Positions 16,472 to 24,192 of a stretch of DNA of 27,052 nucleotides are shown here, one piece after another. This DNA comes from Dehalococcoidales bacterium (GTDB lineage: Bacteria > Chloroflexota > Dehalococcoidia > Dehalococcoidales > RBG-16-60-22). Made by a program: the position numbers and the translations under genes. Position 1 is the first letter of the stretch; every line of letters begins with the position of its first letter. The notes under the pieces were generated by a model. The model was given only the letters and a program-made list of their open reading frames with translations, was not told the DNA's origin and ran no database searches. The stretch spans positions 1 through 27,052 of the forward strand of contig JAFGPF010000029.1 of NCBI GenBank assembly GCA_016926115.1. The letters run 5' to 3'.

Positions 16472-17467
16472 TTATTGTCCCTCTGTAAACGGTTCATCCG
16501 CTGCAAAATCCGGCAGATAATACTTGGCGGACTCCATGCTCTGCAGCCAGCCGTTCTCCATCCCCAGCTTTTCCACCAGCCTGACCACCGCCGCGTATTC
16601 TTCCGGGGTTATTCTCCGGTTCAATTCCTCATATTTATAGGCGCGGTACAGCGGTTGGTACTGCGACATGATGCTGACCGCTACCTGCGGCGATATTTCG
16701 TTGACGAGCCAGGTAAGCGATTCCTCGCTGCCGGCAATGTCTTCGGGGAGTATCAGGTGGCGGACTATCAGTCCCCTCACGGCGATTCCTTCGTCATCCA
16801 CTTCCAGGTTGCCGACCTGCCGGAACATCTCCCTGATAGCGGCGCGGGAGCTGTCCGCGTAGTGGCGTACCCGCGAGTATCTCCTGCCCATCTGGTTGGA
16901 GGCATAGCGTAAATCCGCCAGATAGATATTTATAATGCCGTCGAGTTCCCGCAGCGTTTCCACCGAATCGTAGCTGCTGGTGTTATATACCAGCGGCAGG
17001 CGCAGTCCCGGCGGCACCGCCTCCACCACCGCCCTGACAATCTGGGGCACGAAGTGGGAAGGCGTCACCAGGTTGATGTTATGGCACCTCAATTCGTCCT
17101 GCAAATAGAGCATACGCTCCGCCAGCACGCGGGTACTCACCTCGTTACGTTTCTGGTTTTCCGGGTCCTGGCTTATCTGGTGGTTCTGGCAGTAGACGCA
17201 CCGCATATTGCAGTTGCCGAAGAATATCGTCCCCGAGCCGCGACTGCCGGATAGCACCGGCTCCTCTCCGTGGTGGTCGCAGACCGTGGTAACAATCGGC
17301 AGATAACCGGAGTTGCAGGAACCCGTCTTTCCCCTGAGTCGATTGTCGCCGCACTCCCGCGGGCAGATATCGCACTTCGCCAGCCTGGCTTCCAGCCTTT
17401 CCGCGCGGCGCTCCAACTCTCCCGATTGATACAGGGCTATATATCCCGGCTCCTGAACGTCCGTCAT
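16472..17467 (-). CDS. Radical SAM protein, PflA/PflX-like
   Basis: This 331-residue radical SAM enzyme has the cluster motif C86-x3-C90-x2-C93 (GNCNMRCVYCQNH), which binds the 4Fe-4S cluster that cleaves S-adenosylmethionine. It is preceded by a Cys-rich segment, C32-x2-C35-x3-C39 and C51, as in the group annotated as putative pyruvate formate-lyase activating enzymes (PflX, COG1313). No glycyl-radical enzyme is encoded nearby, so the activase name is only a family label and the substrate is unknown. Its ATG at 17467 overlaps the stop of the NfeD-like gene by 4 nt, so the two are translationally coupled. It appears to be the last gene of the gltX-glnS run. Confidence 0.85.
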   Translation of the reverse strand: MTDVQEPGYIALYQSGELERRAERLEARLAKCDICPRECGDNRLRGKTGSCNSGYLPIVTTVCDHHGEEPVLSGSRGSGTIFFGNCNMRCVYCQNHQISQDPENQKRNEVSTRVLAERMLYLQDELRCHNINLVTPSHFVPQIVRAVVEAVPPGLRLPLVYNTSSYDSVETLRELDGIINIYLADLRYASNQMGRRYSRVRHYADSSRAAIREMFRQVGNLEVDDEGIAVRGLIVRHLILPEDIAGSEESLTWLVNEISPQVAVSIMSQYQPLYRAYKYEELNRRITPEEYAAVVRLVEKLGMENGWLQSMESAKYYLPDFAADEPFTEGQ

Positions 17468-17868
17468 TTCGCCCGCCTGACTTCCAGTTCCAGACCCTTT
17501 ATTACCGTCACTTCTACTTCCTCATCCACGTCTATTTCCCCTTCGACCGACCTGGCTTTCCAGTACTCGCCCCTGACCTTAATGACGCCCTTCGGCGTCA
17601 GCGCCTGCGTCACTTCGCCCGTAAGCCCCACCATTCCCTCGGCGCCGGCTACCTTCCTCCGGCGCAGGCTGGGTACTATGGCACGGTGCACGATAAAGAT
17701 AATGGTCCCCAGCACCAGTCCGATGACGATTATCCCCACCAGGGATATCTTGACATCGAAGAACCAGAGTATAACAAAAATCAGCGCCAGTGCGGCAACA
17801 TCGTCCAGAAGGGCGATGAAGACGATAAGCCAGGGTTTCAGGTCCGGTTGCCCGTTTTTCTTTGTCAT
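17464..17868 (-). CDS. NfeD-like membrane protein with OB-fold domain
   Basis: This 134-residue protein has two adjacent hydrophobic segments (about 12-36 and 38-60) followed by a soluble strand-rich domain. The GLTGEVTQALTPKGVIKVRGEYWKA pattern of that domain (about 77-101) is typical of NfeD C-terminal OB folds. Family members sit next to SPFH/stomatin proteins or membrane proteases and support membrane-domain quality control. No stomatin partner is adjacent here. It lies 29 bp after glnS and overlaps the radical SAM gene by 4 nt, so it is cotranscribed with them. The stand-alone placement makes its role here unclear. Confidence 0.8.
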   Translation of the reverse strand: MTKKNGQPDLKPWLIVFIALLDDVAALALIFVILWFFDVKISLVGIIVIGLVLGTIIFIVHRAIVPSLRRRKVAGAEGMVGLTGEVTQALTPKGVIKVRGEYWKARSVEGEIDVDEEVEVTVIKGLELEVRRAK

Positions 17869-17897
17869 GAGGATAAATGATAGCAGACGGAGAGTGG

Positions 17898-19589
17898 TTA
17901 TTGCTGCTGCTTTTGTATCTTTGCCCAGGTATCCCGCAGCGACACTATTCGATTGAATACCAGTTTTTTCGGAGACGAATCGGGATCAACGCAGAAATAC
18001 CCCTGTCTCTCGAACTGGCATCGACTTTCCGGGGGGGCACCTGAAAGACTTGGTTCTACCCGACAGGATGTCAGTACCTCAAGAGAATTCGGATTGATAT
18101 AATCCTTGAAGTCTTTTCCATCTTCCACGTCCATAGGGTCTTCTTCGGTAAACAGGTGTTCGTAAAGTCGCACTTCAGCTTCCAGCGCGTGCTCCGCGGA
18201 AACCCAGTGTATCGTCGATTTTACCTTGCGTCCGTCCGGGGCATTGCCGCCGCGCGTGTCGGGGTCGTAGGTGCAGTGGACTTCAACCACCTCGCCGGTC
18301 TTTTCGTCCTTGACCACATCCGTGCAGGTCACGAGGTACGCGTACCGCAACCTCACTTCACGTCCCGGGGCCAACCGGAAGTACTTGGGCGCGGGCTCTT
18401 CCATGAAATCTTCCTGTTCGATATACAGTACCCGCGAAAAAGGCACCTTGCGCGTACCCGCGGCGGCGTCCTCCGGGTTGTTCACCGCATCGAACTCCTC
18501 AAACTGCCCTTCCGGGTAGTTGTCGATGACCAGCTTCAACGGTCGCAGCACTCCCATGACTCGCGGCGCCCGCAGGTTCAAGTCTTCCCGCAGGCAATGC
18601 TCCAGGAAGGCGATATCGACGGTGCTGTTCGTCTTGGCTACCCCCGTGCGCTGGCAGAAGATACGGATAGCCTCCGGCGTGTAGCCGCGGCGGCGTAAAC
18701 CGGAGAGTGTCGGCATACGCGGGTCGTCCCAACCCCGTACGAACTTTTCCCGCACCAGCTGCAGCAGCCTGCGCTTGCTCATTACGGTATAGTTCAGATT
18801 GAGCCTGGCGAACTCTATCTGCTGGGGTCGGTAGACGCCCAGTTCAATGAGGAACCAGTCGTACAGAGGACGATGGTCTTCGAACTCCAGCGTACAGATG
18901 GAATGTGTGATCCCTTCGATGGAGTCCTCCAGGCCGTGAGCCCAGTCGTACATGGGATAGATGCACCATTTATCGCCCGTGCGGGGGTGCCTGGCGTGCA
19001 GGATTCGGTACATGACGGGGTCGCGCATATTCAGATTGTTAGAAGCCATGTCAATCTTCGCCCTGAGCACGCGCGAACCGTCCGGGAATTCACCGGCGCG
19101 CATGCGTTTAAACAAATCGATATTTTCCTCGACCGGGCGGCCCCGATGGGGACTCACCCTGCCCGGCTCGGTCAGCGTGCCGCGGTAACTCCTGATTTCC
19201 TCCGCGCTCAACTCGTCGACGTATGCCTTGCCTGCTTCGACAAGCTGCACGGCGTATTCATACATCTGCTCGAAGTAGTCCGAGGCATAGTACAGCCGGT
19301 CGTCCCAGTCGAACCCGAGCCAGCGTATATCCCGTATGATGGAGTAGATATATTCCTGCTCTTCCTTGACGGGATTGGTATCGTCGAAGCGCAGGTTGGT
19401 CAGCCCGTCGAACTCCTCGGCGATGCCGAAATTGATGCAAATGGATTTAGCGTGCCCGATGTGCAGGTAGCCGTTGGGCTCCGGCGGAAAACGGGTATGT
19501 ACCCGCCCGTCGTACTTGTTCGTCAGAAGGTCCTGGCGGACAATATCCCGGATAAAATCGTTCTGGTTTTTGGCACCTTCTGTAGTCAT
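17898..19589 (-). CDS. glnS: Glutaminyl-tRNA synthetase
   Basis: This 563-residue class Ic synthetase charges tRNA-Gln with glutamine in the cytoplasm. The nucleotide-binding HIGH motif is at 43-46 in YLHIGHAKS, and the KMSKS equivalent is MSKRR at 270-274. The [11 protein letters not shown] lead-in distinguishes GlnRS from bacterial GluRS. The C-terminal anticodon-binding beta-barrel region (about 340-560) is complete, and the length matches bacterial GlnRS. The start ATG at 19589 has AAGGAGG 10 nt upstream. It lies 32 bp after gltX on the same strand. With a dedicated GlnRS, the cell need not depend on the transamidation route for Gln-tRNA. Confidence 0.96.
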   Translation of the reverse strand: MTTEGAKNQNDFIRDIVRQDLLTNKYDGRVHTRFPPEPNGYLHIGHAKSICINFGIAEEFDGLTNLRFDDTNPVKEEQEYIYSIIRDIRWLGFDWDDRLYYASDYFEQMYEYAVQLVEAGKAYVDELSAEEIRSYRGTLTEPGRVSPHRGRPVEENIDLFKRMRAGEFPDGSRVLRAKIDMASNNLNMRDPVMYRILHARHPRTGDKWCIYPMYDWAHGLEDSIEGITHSICTLEFEDHRPLYDWFLIELGVYRPQQIEFARLNLNYTVMSKRRLLQLVREKFVRGWDDPRMPTLSGLRRRGYTPEAIRIFCQRTGVAKTNSTVDIAFLEHCLREDLNLRAPRVMGVLRPLKLVIDNYPEGQFEEFDAVNNPEDAAAGTRKVPFSRVLYIEQEDFMEEPAPKYFRLAPGREVRLRYAYLVTCTDVVKDEKTGEVVEVHCTYDPDTRGGNAPDGRKVKSTIHWVSAEHALEAEVRLYEHLFTEEDPMDVEDGKDFKDYINPNSLEVLTSCRVEPSLSGAPPESRCQFERQGYFCVDPDSSPKKLVFNRIVSLRDTWAKIQKQQQ

Positions 19590-19621
19590 GTTATATTGTC
19601 CTCCTTTCCTTCTTATCCGTA

Positions 19622-21091
19622 TTATTTGCTCTCCAGCTTGTTAATCGCAAGCTTAATCCGTTTAAGACATCTTTCTTTACCGAGTACCGTCATCGTCTCG
19701 AAGAGCGGAGGGGTGGCGGTGCGCCCGGTGACGGCCGTACGGAGCACTCCGAAAAGCTGCCCCGCCTTGAGTCCCATCTCCTCCGCAAGAGGACGGAGCG
19801 TATCTTCCAGCAGTTCGTGGTCGAAGCTATCCAGCGGTGAGAGCCTTGCTTCGGAGGCTTTCAACGCCTCTAACGAGGTCTCCCCGGTCATCTTCTTACC
19901 GATGAGCATTTCAGTATTATACTTAAGGTCGTCTATAAAGAAAAACTCTGCATAAGTGGCGGCTTCCTGCAGGGTGTTTATCCTCTCCCGTATGAGCGGC
20001 ATCATCCGGCGGATATAGTCGGCATCCAGCGGGCGCTTTACCTCCGGCGGCAGTCCCTTCTCCAGGAACGGCAGCGCCCGCCGTACCAGTTCGTCGATAT
20101 CAAGGCTGCGGATATACACCCCGTTCATCCAGTCGAGCTTGTCTTTATTGAAGATGGCGCCCGTCTTGCCGATTCTATCCAGGGAGAAAGAGTCGATTAA
20201 CTCCTGGCGGGTCATAATCTCGGTCTTGTCGTCGAGTGACCAGCCGATGAGGGCGAGGAAGTTGAACATGGTTTCCGGGAGGTAGCCGTGCTCGCGGTAG
20301 TCTATGATTGACACGTCCCCGTGGCGCTTGCTTAGCTTGGCGCGGTCCGGCCCCAGAATCATGGGGTGGTGGACGTAGCGGGGCGGCTCCAGGCCGAGGG
20401 CGCGGTAGATGAGGAGATGGCGCGGCGTGCTGGATATCCATTCCTCGGCGCGGATGACATGGCTGATTTTCATGGCGCTGTCGTCGACGACGTTGGCGAG
20501 GTGATAGGTGGGATAGCCGTCCGACTTTAGAAGCACGAAGTCGTCGATGGTGCCGTGCTCGAAGGTAACGTCGCCGTAAATGAGGTCGTTGAAGGTTGTC
20601 CTGCCGTCCAGGGGGACCTTGAAACGCACGACGGGTACGATGCCTTCGGCTTCTTTCCGCGCTCGCTCGTCGGGAGTGAGGTCGCGGCAGTGCCGGTCGT
20701 AGGCGGTGGCCTCCTTAGCGGCGGCCCGCTGCTTGCGTACGTCTTCGAGTCGCTCGGGGGAGCAGTAGCAGTAGTAGGCGTCCCCCTGCTCGACGAGTCG
20801 TGCGGCGGCTTGCGTATAGAGGTCGAGTCGTTCCGACTGGTAATAGGGGCCGTAGTCGCCGCCGACGTCGGGTCCTTCATCCCAGTCTAGCCCGAGCCAG
20901 CGGAGTCCGTCCATGATGGCTTCCTCGGCGCCGGCCACCCGGCGGGCGACATCGGTGTCCTCGATGCGGAGGACGAGCGTGCCCCCGTCGTGCCGGGCCA
21001 TGAGCCAGTTGAACATGGCCGTGCGGATATTGCCGACGTGCGGCTTGCCGGTGGGACTGGGGGCGAAGCGGACTCTTACGGGCGCGGGCAT
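19622..21091 (-). CDS. gltX: Glutamyl-tRNA synthetase
   Basis: This 489-residue class Ic synthetase attaches glutamate to tRNA-Glu. The ATP-binding motif appears as HVGN at 18-21 in [14 protein letters not shown], and the second signature is KLSKR at 252-256 followed by HGDVS. The alpha-helical cage domain (about 325-489) that reads the anticodon is present. The start ATG at 21091 has AGGAAAGGA 5 nt upstream; an 11-residue extension to 21124 lacks support. A weak -10-like TAAAAT (21128-21123) is visible upstream without a good -35. It is probably the first gene of the run gltX - glnS - NfeD-like - radical SAM. It cannot be told from sequence whether the enzyme is discriminating, but the partner glnS makes that likely. 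Confidence 0.96.
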   Translation of the reverse strand: MPAPVRVRFAPSPTGKPHVGNIRTAMFNWLMARHDGGTLVLRIEDTDVARRVAGAEEAIMDGLRWLGLDWDEGPDVGGDYGPYYQSERLDLYTQAAARLVEQGDAYYCYCSPERLEDVRKQRAAAKEATAYDRHCRDLTPDERARKEAEGIVPVVRFKVPLDGRTTFNDLIYGDVTFEHGTIDDFVLLKSDGYPTYHLANVVDDSAMKISHVIRAEEWISSTPRHLLIYRALGLEPPRYVHHPMILGPDRAKLSKRHGDVSIIDYREHGYLPETMFNFLALIGWSLDDKTEIMTRQELIDSFSLDRIGKTGAIFNKDKLDWMNGVYIRSLDIDELVRRALPFLEKGLPPEVKRPLDADYIRRMMPLIRERINTLQEAATYAEFFFIDDLKYNTEMLIGKKMTGETSLEALKASEARLSPLDSFDHELLEDTLRPLAEEMGLKAGQLFGVLRTAVTGRTATPPLFETMTVLGKERCLKRIKLAINKLESK

Positions 21092-21151
21092 GGCATTCCT
21101 TTCCTGCGAACGATGATAATCCATTTTAGCATGGGTAGTGAAAAGTTACTA

Positions 21152-21212
21152 GAAGGGGGTATCAATCTATCCCCCTAGCCCCCTTCCTTTGGTAAAGGAA
21201 GGGGGTATTTTT
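21152..21212. repeat. GC-rich palindromic intergenic repeat
   Basis: A 12-bp perfect stem (21179-21190 with 21194-21205, 3-nt loop) of C5TTCCT3 type is followed by TATTTTTA. An 11-bp piece of it, GAAGGGGGTAT, is directly repeated at 21152-21162 and 21198-21208. It could act as a terminator toward the right, but no rightward gene precedes it. I therefore read it as a dispersed palindromic repeat. A similar element is at 25489-25525. Confidence 0.6.
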
Positions 21213-21474
21213 ACAAGTAGAGTTGCGCCTATTGTTTCTTCTGTTTAAAGAGGCAAGTGCCGTGAATGATGTAAAAGGACGCCTCCTCCTTTTGCCCCTA
21301 CTGGGGTTTTATAAGGGTGAAGTGGGGGGTAAAGGATTGGGGGGAGAGACTTGACAGTAGAACGGATGTACTATATGATTATATAGTTATAATTTATTGA
21401 CGTCTTATGGTTTTGCGATGTAGTATAACTTCGAGCGAAGAAAGGTAAAGGATTTTGAGAGTAGAGGGGTTATA
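21213..21474. other. AT-rich intergenic leader of the methyltransferase gene
   Basis: No coding frame with a ribosome site is apparent here. The stretch marks the transition from GC-rich host sequence to the AT-rich modification island. It contains the promoter at 21351-21379, then about 90 nt of untranslated leader rich in TA steps. I see no convincing operator or C-protein box. Confidence 0.5.
21351..21379 (+). promoter_or_regulatory. Strong promoter of the SPPY methyltransferase gene
   Basis: TTGACA at 21351-21356, exactly 17 nt, and TATGAT at 21374-21379. That is a 6/6 and a 5/6 match at ideal spacing, in a TA-rich surrounding. Transcription should start near 21386. Confidence 0.75.
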
Positions 21475-22842
21475 GTGGCATTGGTAGCCAATAGGCAGTT
21501 AAGTCTCTTCCCTAAAGAAAAGAGTTCAGATAAGAAATCGAATGGGACCAGTTTTTGTGATCCGTCTTTCGTGTTAAACAAGTCAGTACCAATGCATCGT
21601 TGGGTGCCATGGATAGCAGGATTCTCAGGTGGTTTTGTTAGAGACGTATTATTAAGATATTTAGGTACAAAGGGTGTTGTGTTGGATCCGTTCGCTGGTG
21701 TTGGAACCACACTGCTTGAAGCTACTCTCCAAGGACATGATGTAATTGGTTTTGAAATCAATCCTTATGCAGCACTAGCATGCCAGACTAAGATGAATGC
21801 TCATAATGTGGCGTTGGACAAGTTCGAAGATAGTATTGAACAATTTTCTATTTTTTATAAAGAAAAAACGACTTCGAGTTACAAACCGATAAGTAAACCG
21901 CCTGAGGGATTCAAAACAAGGCATGAGTTCTTCAGTCCTAAAGTGCTGAGGAAAGTCCTGATTATAAAGGATTTCATTAATTCGGTACCTGATGTACTAA
22001 TTAGGGATTTATTTCGGCTGGCGTTCGGAGCAACATTAGTGAGTTATTCGAACTACTCATACGAACCTAGTTTGGGCAGACGTTCAAGTGTAGGAAAGCC
22101 CGAAGTCATTGATTTTACTGTTGGCGAAACAATGCTACTTAAGTTACGCGAAATGGAAGAGGACATTTATTGGCTTGGTACACAACTAAAGGATAAATCA
22201 TCAAGTGTAAATATTATCAATAACTCTTTCTTTAATTACGAATCTTATTTGAAGCAGAAATCAGTTGATTTAGTCATAACGTCACCTCCCTATTTGAATA
22301 ACTATCATTATAATCGAAATACCAGGCCACACCTATATTGGTTGGACTATACTAAAAAGCCTAGTGATTTCCAGATGCTAGAAAAATCGAACTTCGGGAA
22401 ATACTGGCAAACAGTACGCGAACTTGAAGGAGTTGAACTAGAATTTTCTTTGCCTGATGTTGATTTAGAAGACAGAATAAAGAAGCTTGCGAAATTGAAC
22501 CCGGAGAAGGGAATGTATGGTGGGCATGGATGGGCAAATTATGCTGCTTCTTATTTTAACGATTGCCGGAGATTCGCTCTCGGTTTAGACTTTGTATTAA
22601 AACCTGGAGGGACAGCATTGGTGGTCATAGGAAATAGTATCCTCCAAGGAATGATGATACGAACTGATGAATACTTTGGGAAGATTGCTGAGAGTGTGGG
22701 TCTTGAATTGGTAGCAATTGAAGTTCCACGTAAAGCCCGAACTGGCAATAGCATTATTCAATCTGACGTTCGAGTAACAAAGACAAAAATCTCACACCAA
22801 CTATATGAGGCGATTGTCGAACTAAAAAAGCCTCACTTATGA
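21475..22842 (+). CDS. DNA amino-methyltransferase (SPPY motif), modification half of an R-M system
   Basis: This 455-residue S-adenosylmethionine-dependent methylase has motif I at 71-79 (DPFAGVGTT) and motif IV at 269-273 (TSPPY). The SPPY form is usual for N4-cytosine enzymes. The order I, long variable region, IV is the alpha-type order, and the variable stretch 110-260 probably reads the target. KPGGTALVVIGNS near 375 is a further conserved methylase segment. The gene is complete, starts with GTG at 21475 after a GAGGGG run, and has a strong promoter. Three of its 60-nt lines counted by hand hold 60 G+C of 180, far below the host genes, which suggests transfer. It faces the broken Eco29kI-type endonuclease and overlaps its 3' end by 6 nt. 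It would methylate the site that nuclease once cut. Confidence 0.88.
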   Translation: MALVANRQLSLFPKEKSSDKKSNGTSFCDPSFVLNKSVPMHRWVPWIAGFSGGFVRDVLLRYLGTKGVVLDPFAGVGTTLLEATLQGHDVIGFEINPYAALACQTKMNAHNVALDKFEDSIEQFSIFYKEKTTSSYKPISKPPEGFKTRHEFFSPKVLRKVLIIKDFINSVPDVLIRDLFRLAFGATLVSYSNYSYEPSLGRRSSVGKPEVIDFTVGETMLLKLREMEEDIYWLGTQLKDKSSSVNIINNSFFNYESYLKQKSVDLVITSPPYLNNYHYNRNTRPHLYWLDYTKKPSDFQMLEKSNFGKYWQTVRELEGVELEFSLPDVDLEDRIKKLAKLNPEKGMYGGHGWANYAASYFNDCRRFALGLDFVLKPGGTALVVIGNSILQGMMIRTDEYFGKIAESVGLELVAIEVPRKARTGNSIIQSDVRVTKTKISHQLYEAIVELKKPHL

Positions 22843-23464
22843 TAAGTGGTCATTGAGCTTAGCTATGATATCTTGGAGTGCTGGAGGCTTGCCGGTAAGG
22901 CGACTAGCCCATAGTCTACCAGGGTGTATAACGTCCCATTCTGATGGCGCTTGGTTGTATCGCCCGCTACCAGGATCATGATTACCAAAACCATCAATGA
23001 TAGTATTCCACACTGGCTCATACTTCCTTATTAGTTCCGCTTCAACAGGGGCAACAAAAATCTCCTTCAGCCTCTTCCAATATTATGAATCGACATCGGA
23101 AATCGGATATCTGAATTCCTTTTGCATCTCGTATGCTTCTTACGTGTTCGTTAAGTCTACTGCGAAGGTCTTCAGATCCCGAGTTATGAGTACGTGCCGT
23201 GCGCCAGCCTGGTGGAACTGCCTTCCCAACGTATATCGGCAACACACAAGCCTTTCGATTTTGCTCGCTGATTCGCAAATACACATTAAAATTACCCAAG
23301 TAATACAAAGCGTAAACTCCAGCTCCAATGAAGCGTTCGGGAGGAGGCAATTGGTGAACAGGAGTATTGGTAAAAAATTCTAATGCTTCTTTGACCACGC
23401 TCTTATATTTCGGAGAGTGGAATATGTGTTTTTCGCGGTCAAAATTATTAGATGTATTTGACAT
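22837..23464 (-). pseudogene. Eco29kI-family GIY-YIG type II restriction endonuclease, frameshifted
   Basis: The N-terminal 136 residues (from ATG 23464; a TTG at 23476 is an alternative) match my memory of R.Eco29kI closely: FDREKHIFHSP, LPPPERF, GVYALYYLG, PIYVGKAVPPGW. After F136 the frame reads four more residues and stops at 23042. Removing one T from the five-T run (plus-strand A at 23056-23060) restores VAPVEAELIRKYEPVWN and DGFGNHDPGSGRYNQ and runs to a TAA at 22837, giving 208 residues against about 214 for Eco29kI. Catalytic positions by family alignment are Y51, Y78, R103, H107, E141 and N153, and the last two lie beyond the shift. The unshifted product should be inactive. A sequencing error is possible. 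Family members cut CCGCGG; the site here is unproven. Confidence 0.85.
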
Positions 23465-23495
23465 GGTATTTTCCAATTTGCTTGTGCATGATGTA

Positions 23496-23525
23496 ATAGT
23501 ACTTTAGATGTGAAGTTTTCGTCAA
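23496..23525 (-). promoter_or_regulatory. Probable promoter of the restriction endonuclease gene
   Basis: On the minus strand TTGACG (23525-23520), an 18-nt spacer, and TACTAT (23501-23496), about 32 bp upstream of ATG 23464. The endonuclease and methylase thus have separate promoters and are transcribed toward each other. Confidence 0.5.
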
Positions 23526-23565
23526 GAAACCAGACACTCACGTTTTGTTTTTCCTCCCGAGGCTT

Positions 23566-23571
23566 TATAAT
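23566..23571 (+). promoter_or_regulatory. Candidate -10 box of the ABM-domain gene
   Basis: TATAAT at 23566-23571 lies 40 bp before the gene start. The -35 region (TTTTGT at 23543-23548, 17-nt spacer) is poor, so only the -10 is supported. Confidence 0.35.
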
Positions 23572-23610
23572 AATATAGATATACCAGGGCAAGACCGCGG
23601 GAGGTGAACC

Positions 23611-24189
23611 ATGGCAGAAGCTATTGAAGACAGGATAGTACCGGGCGGCAAGGGCAGGAAGGACGTGACGGTGGTGGTAAGCCGGAACGTGTACCCGGGG
23701 CACGAGCATGAGTACGACGACTGGGTGCGCAAGCTGGTGGCGGCCGCCAAGGAGGCGCCGGGCAACCGGGGAGTCACCATGCTGATACCGGAGCCGGGGT
23801 CGGCGGGACTGTACCACATTGTTTTGCGTTTCGCGGACGAGAAATCCGTCCACCAGTGGGAGACCTCCTACATACGCCAGAAACTGTCCCACGAGGCGGA
23901 CGAGTTTTCGAGGAGGAGCCGGCAGGAAGCGACGGGCCTGGAGACATGGTTCTCCGTGCCGGAATGCCCGGAACTGGAGACTCCCCCGCGCTGGAAGATG
24001 TTCGTCGTCACCTCGCTGGCGGTGTACGTGCTCTCCGTAATCATCGTGCGGCTGCTGGAATGGATATTCGAGGGGGCGAACTTCTACCTGCTCAACATCC
24101 TGACGACCGTCCTGCTGGTGGGGATTCTGACCTGGGCGGTCATGCCGTGGCTCAGCCGTTACGTCTTCCGCAAGTGGCTTTATAAGTAA
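23611..24189 (+). CDS. Antibiotic-biosynthesis-monooxygenase (ABM) domain protein with two C-terminal membrane segments
   Basis: This 192-residue protein has an N-terminal ABM-like ferredoxin fold at about 15-110 (VTVVVSRNVYPGHEHEYDDW, then IVLRFADEKSVHQWE, the usual strand-helix pattern). Two hydrophobic helices follow at about 129-152 and 157-182, and the C-terminus is short and basic. ABM domains act as cofactor-free monooxygenases, heme-degrading enzymes or plain binding modules. A membrane-anchored form of this layout occurs in bacteria but has no assigned role that I know. The start ATG at 23611 has GGGAGG upstream with a normal spacer. Its GC-rich codons mark the return to host-like sequence after the modification island. 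It converges on the aldo/keto reductase with 3 bp between the two stops. Confidence 0.8.
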   Translation: MAEAIEDRIVPGGKGRKDVTVVVSRNVYPGHEHEYDDWVRKLVAAAKEAPGNRGVTMLIPEPGSAGLYHIVLRFADEKSVHQWETSYIRQKLSHEADEFSRRSRQEATGLETWFSVPECPELETPPRWKMFVVTSLAVYVLSVIIVRLLEWIFEGANFYLLNILTTVLLVGILTWAVMPWLSRYVFRKWLYK

Positions 24190-24192
24190 GCT

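Noticed and set aside
18873..19955. Long plus-strand frame of 360 codons opposite glnS and the end of gltX
   Set aside because: It lies entirely antisense to two certain synthetase genes, has no ribosome site, and its composition is that of a GC-rich shadow frame.
21179..21212. Hairpin plus T-run as a transcription terminator
   Set aside because: No rightward gene lies upstream for it to terminate, because gltX starts there and runs left. A dispersed palindromic repeat explains it better, although terminator activity is not excluded.
22997..23383. Plus-strand frame of 128 codons opposite the restriction endonuclease
   Set aside because: The minus strand carries the recognisable GIY-YIG protein; the plus frame lacks a start signal and any motif.
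23042..23476. The 144-codon frame as a complete small GIY-YIG protein
   Set aside because: The last four residues diverge from the family exactly at a homopolymer, and the next frame continues the family sequence for about 70 residues. The short frame is therefore a truncation and not a natural short protein.
23380..23892. Minus-strand frame of 170 codons crossing the intergenic region and the ABM gene start
   Set aside because: It is antisense to the ABM domain, which has a good ribosome site, and overlaps the endonuclease promoter.
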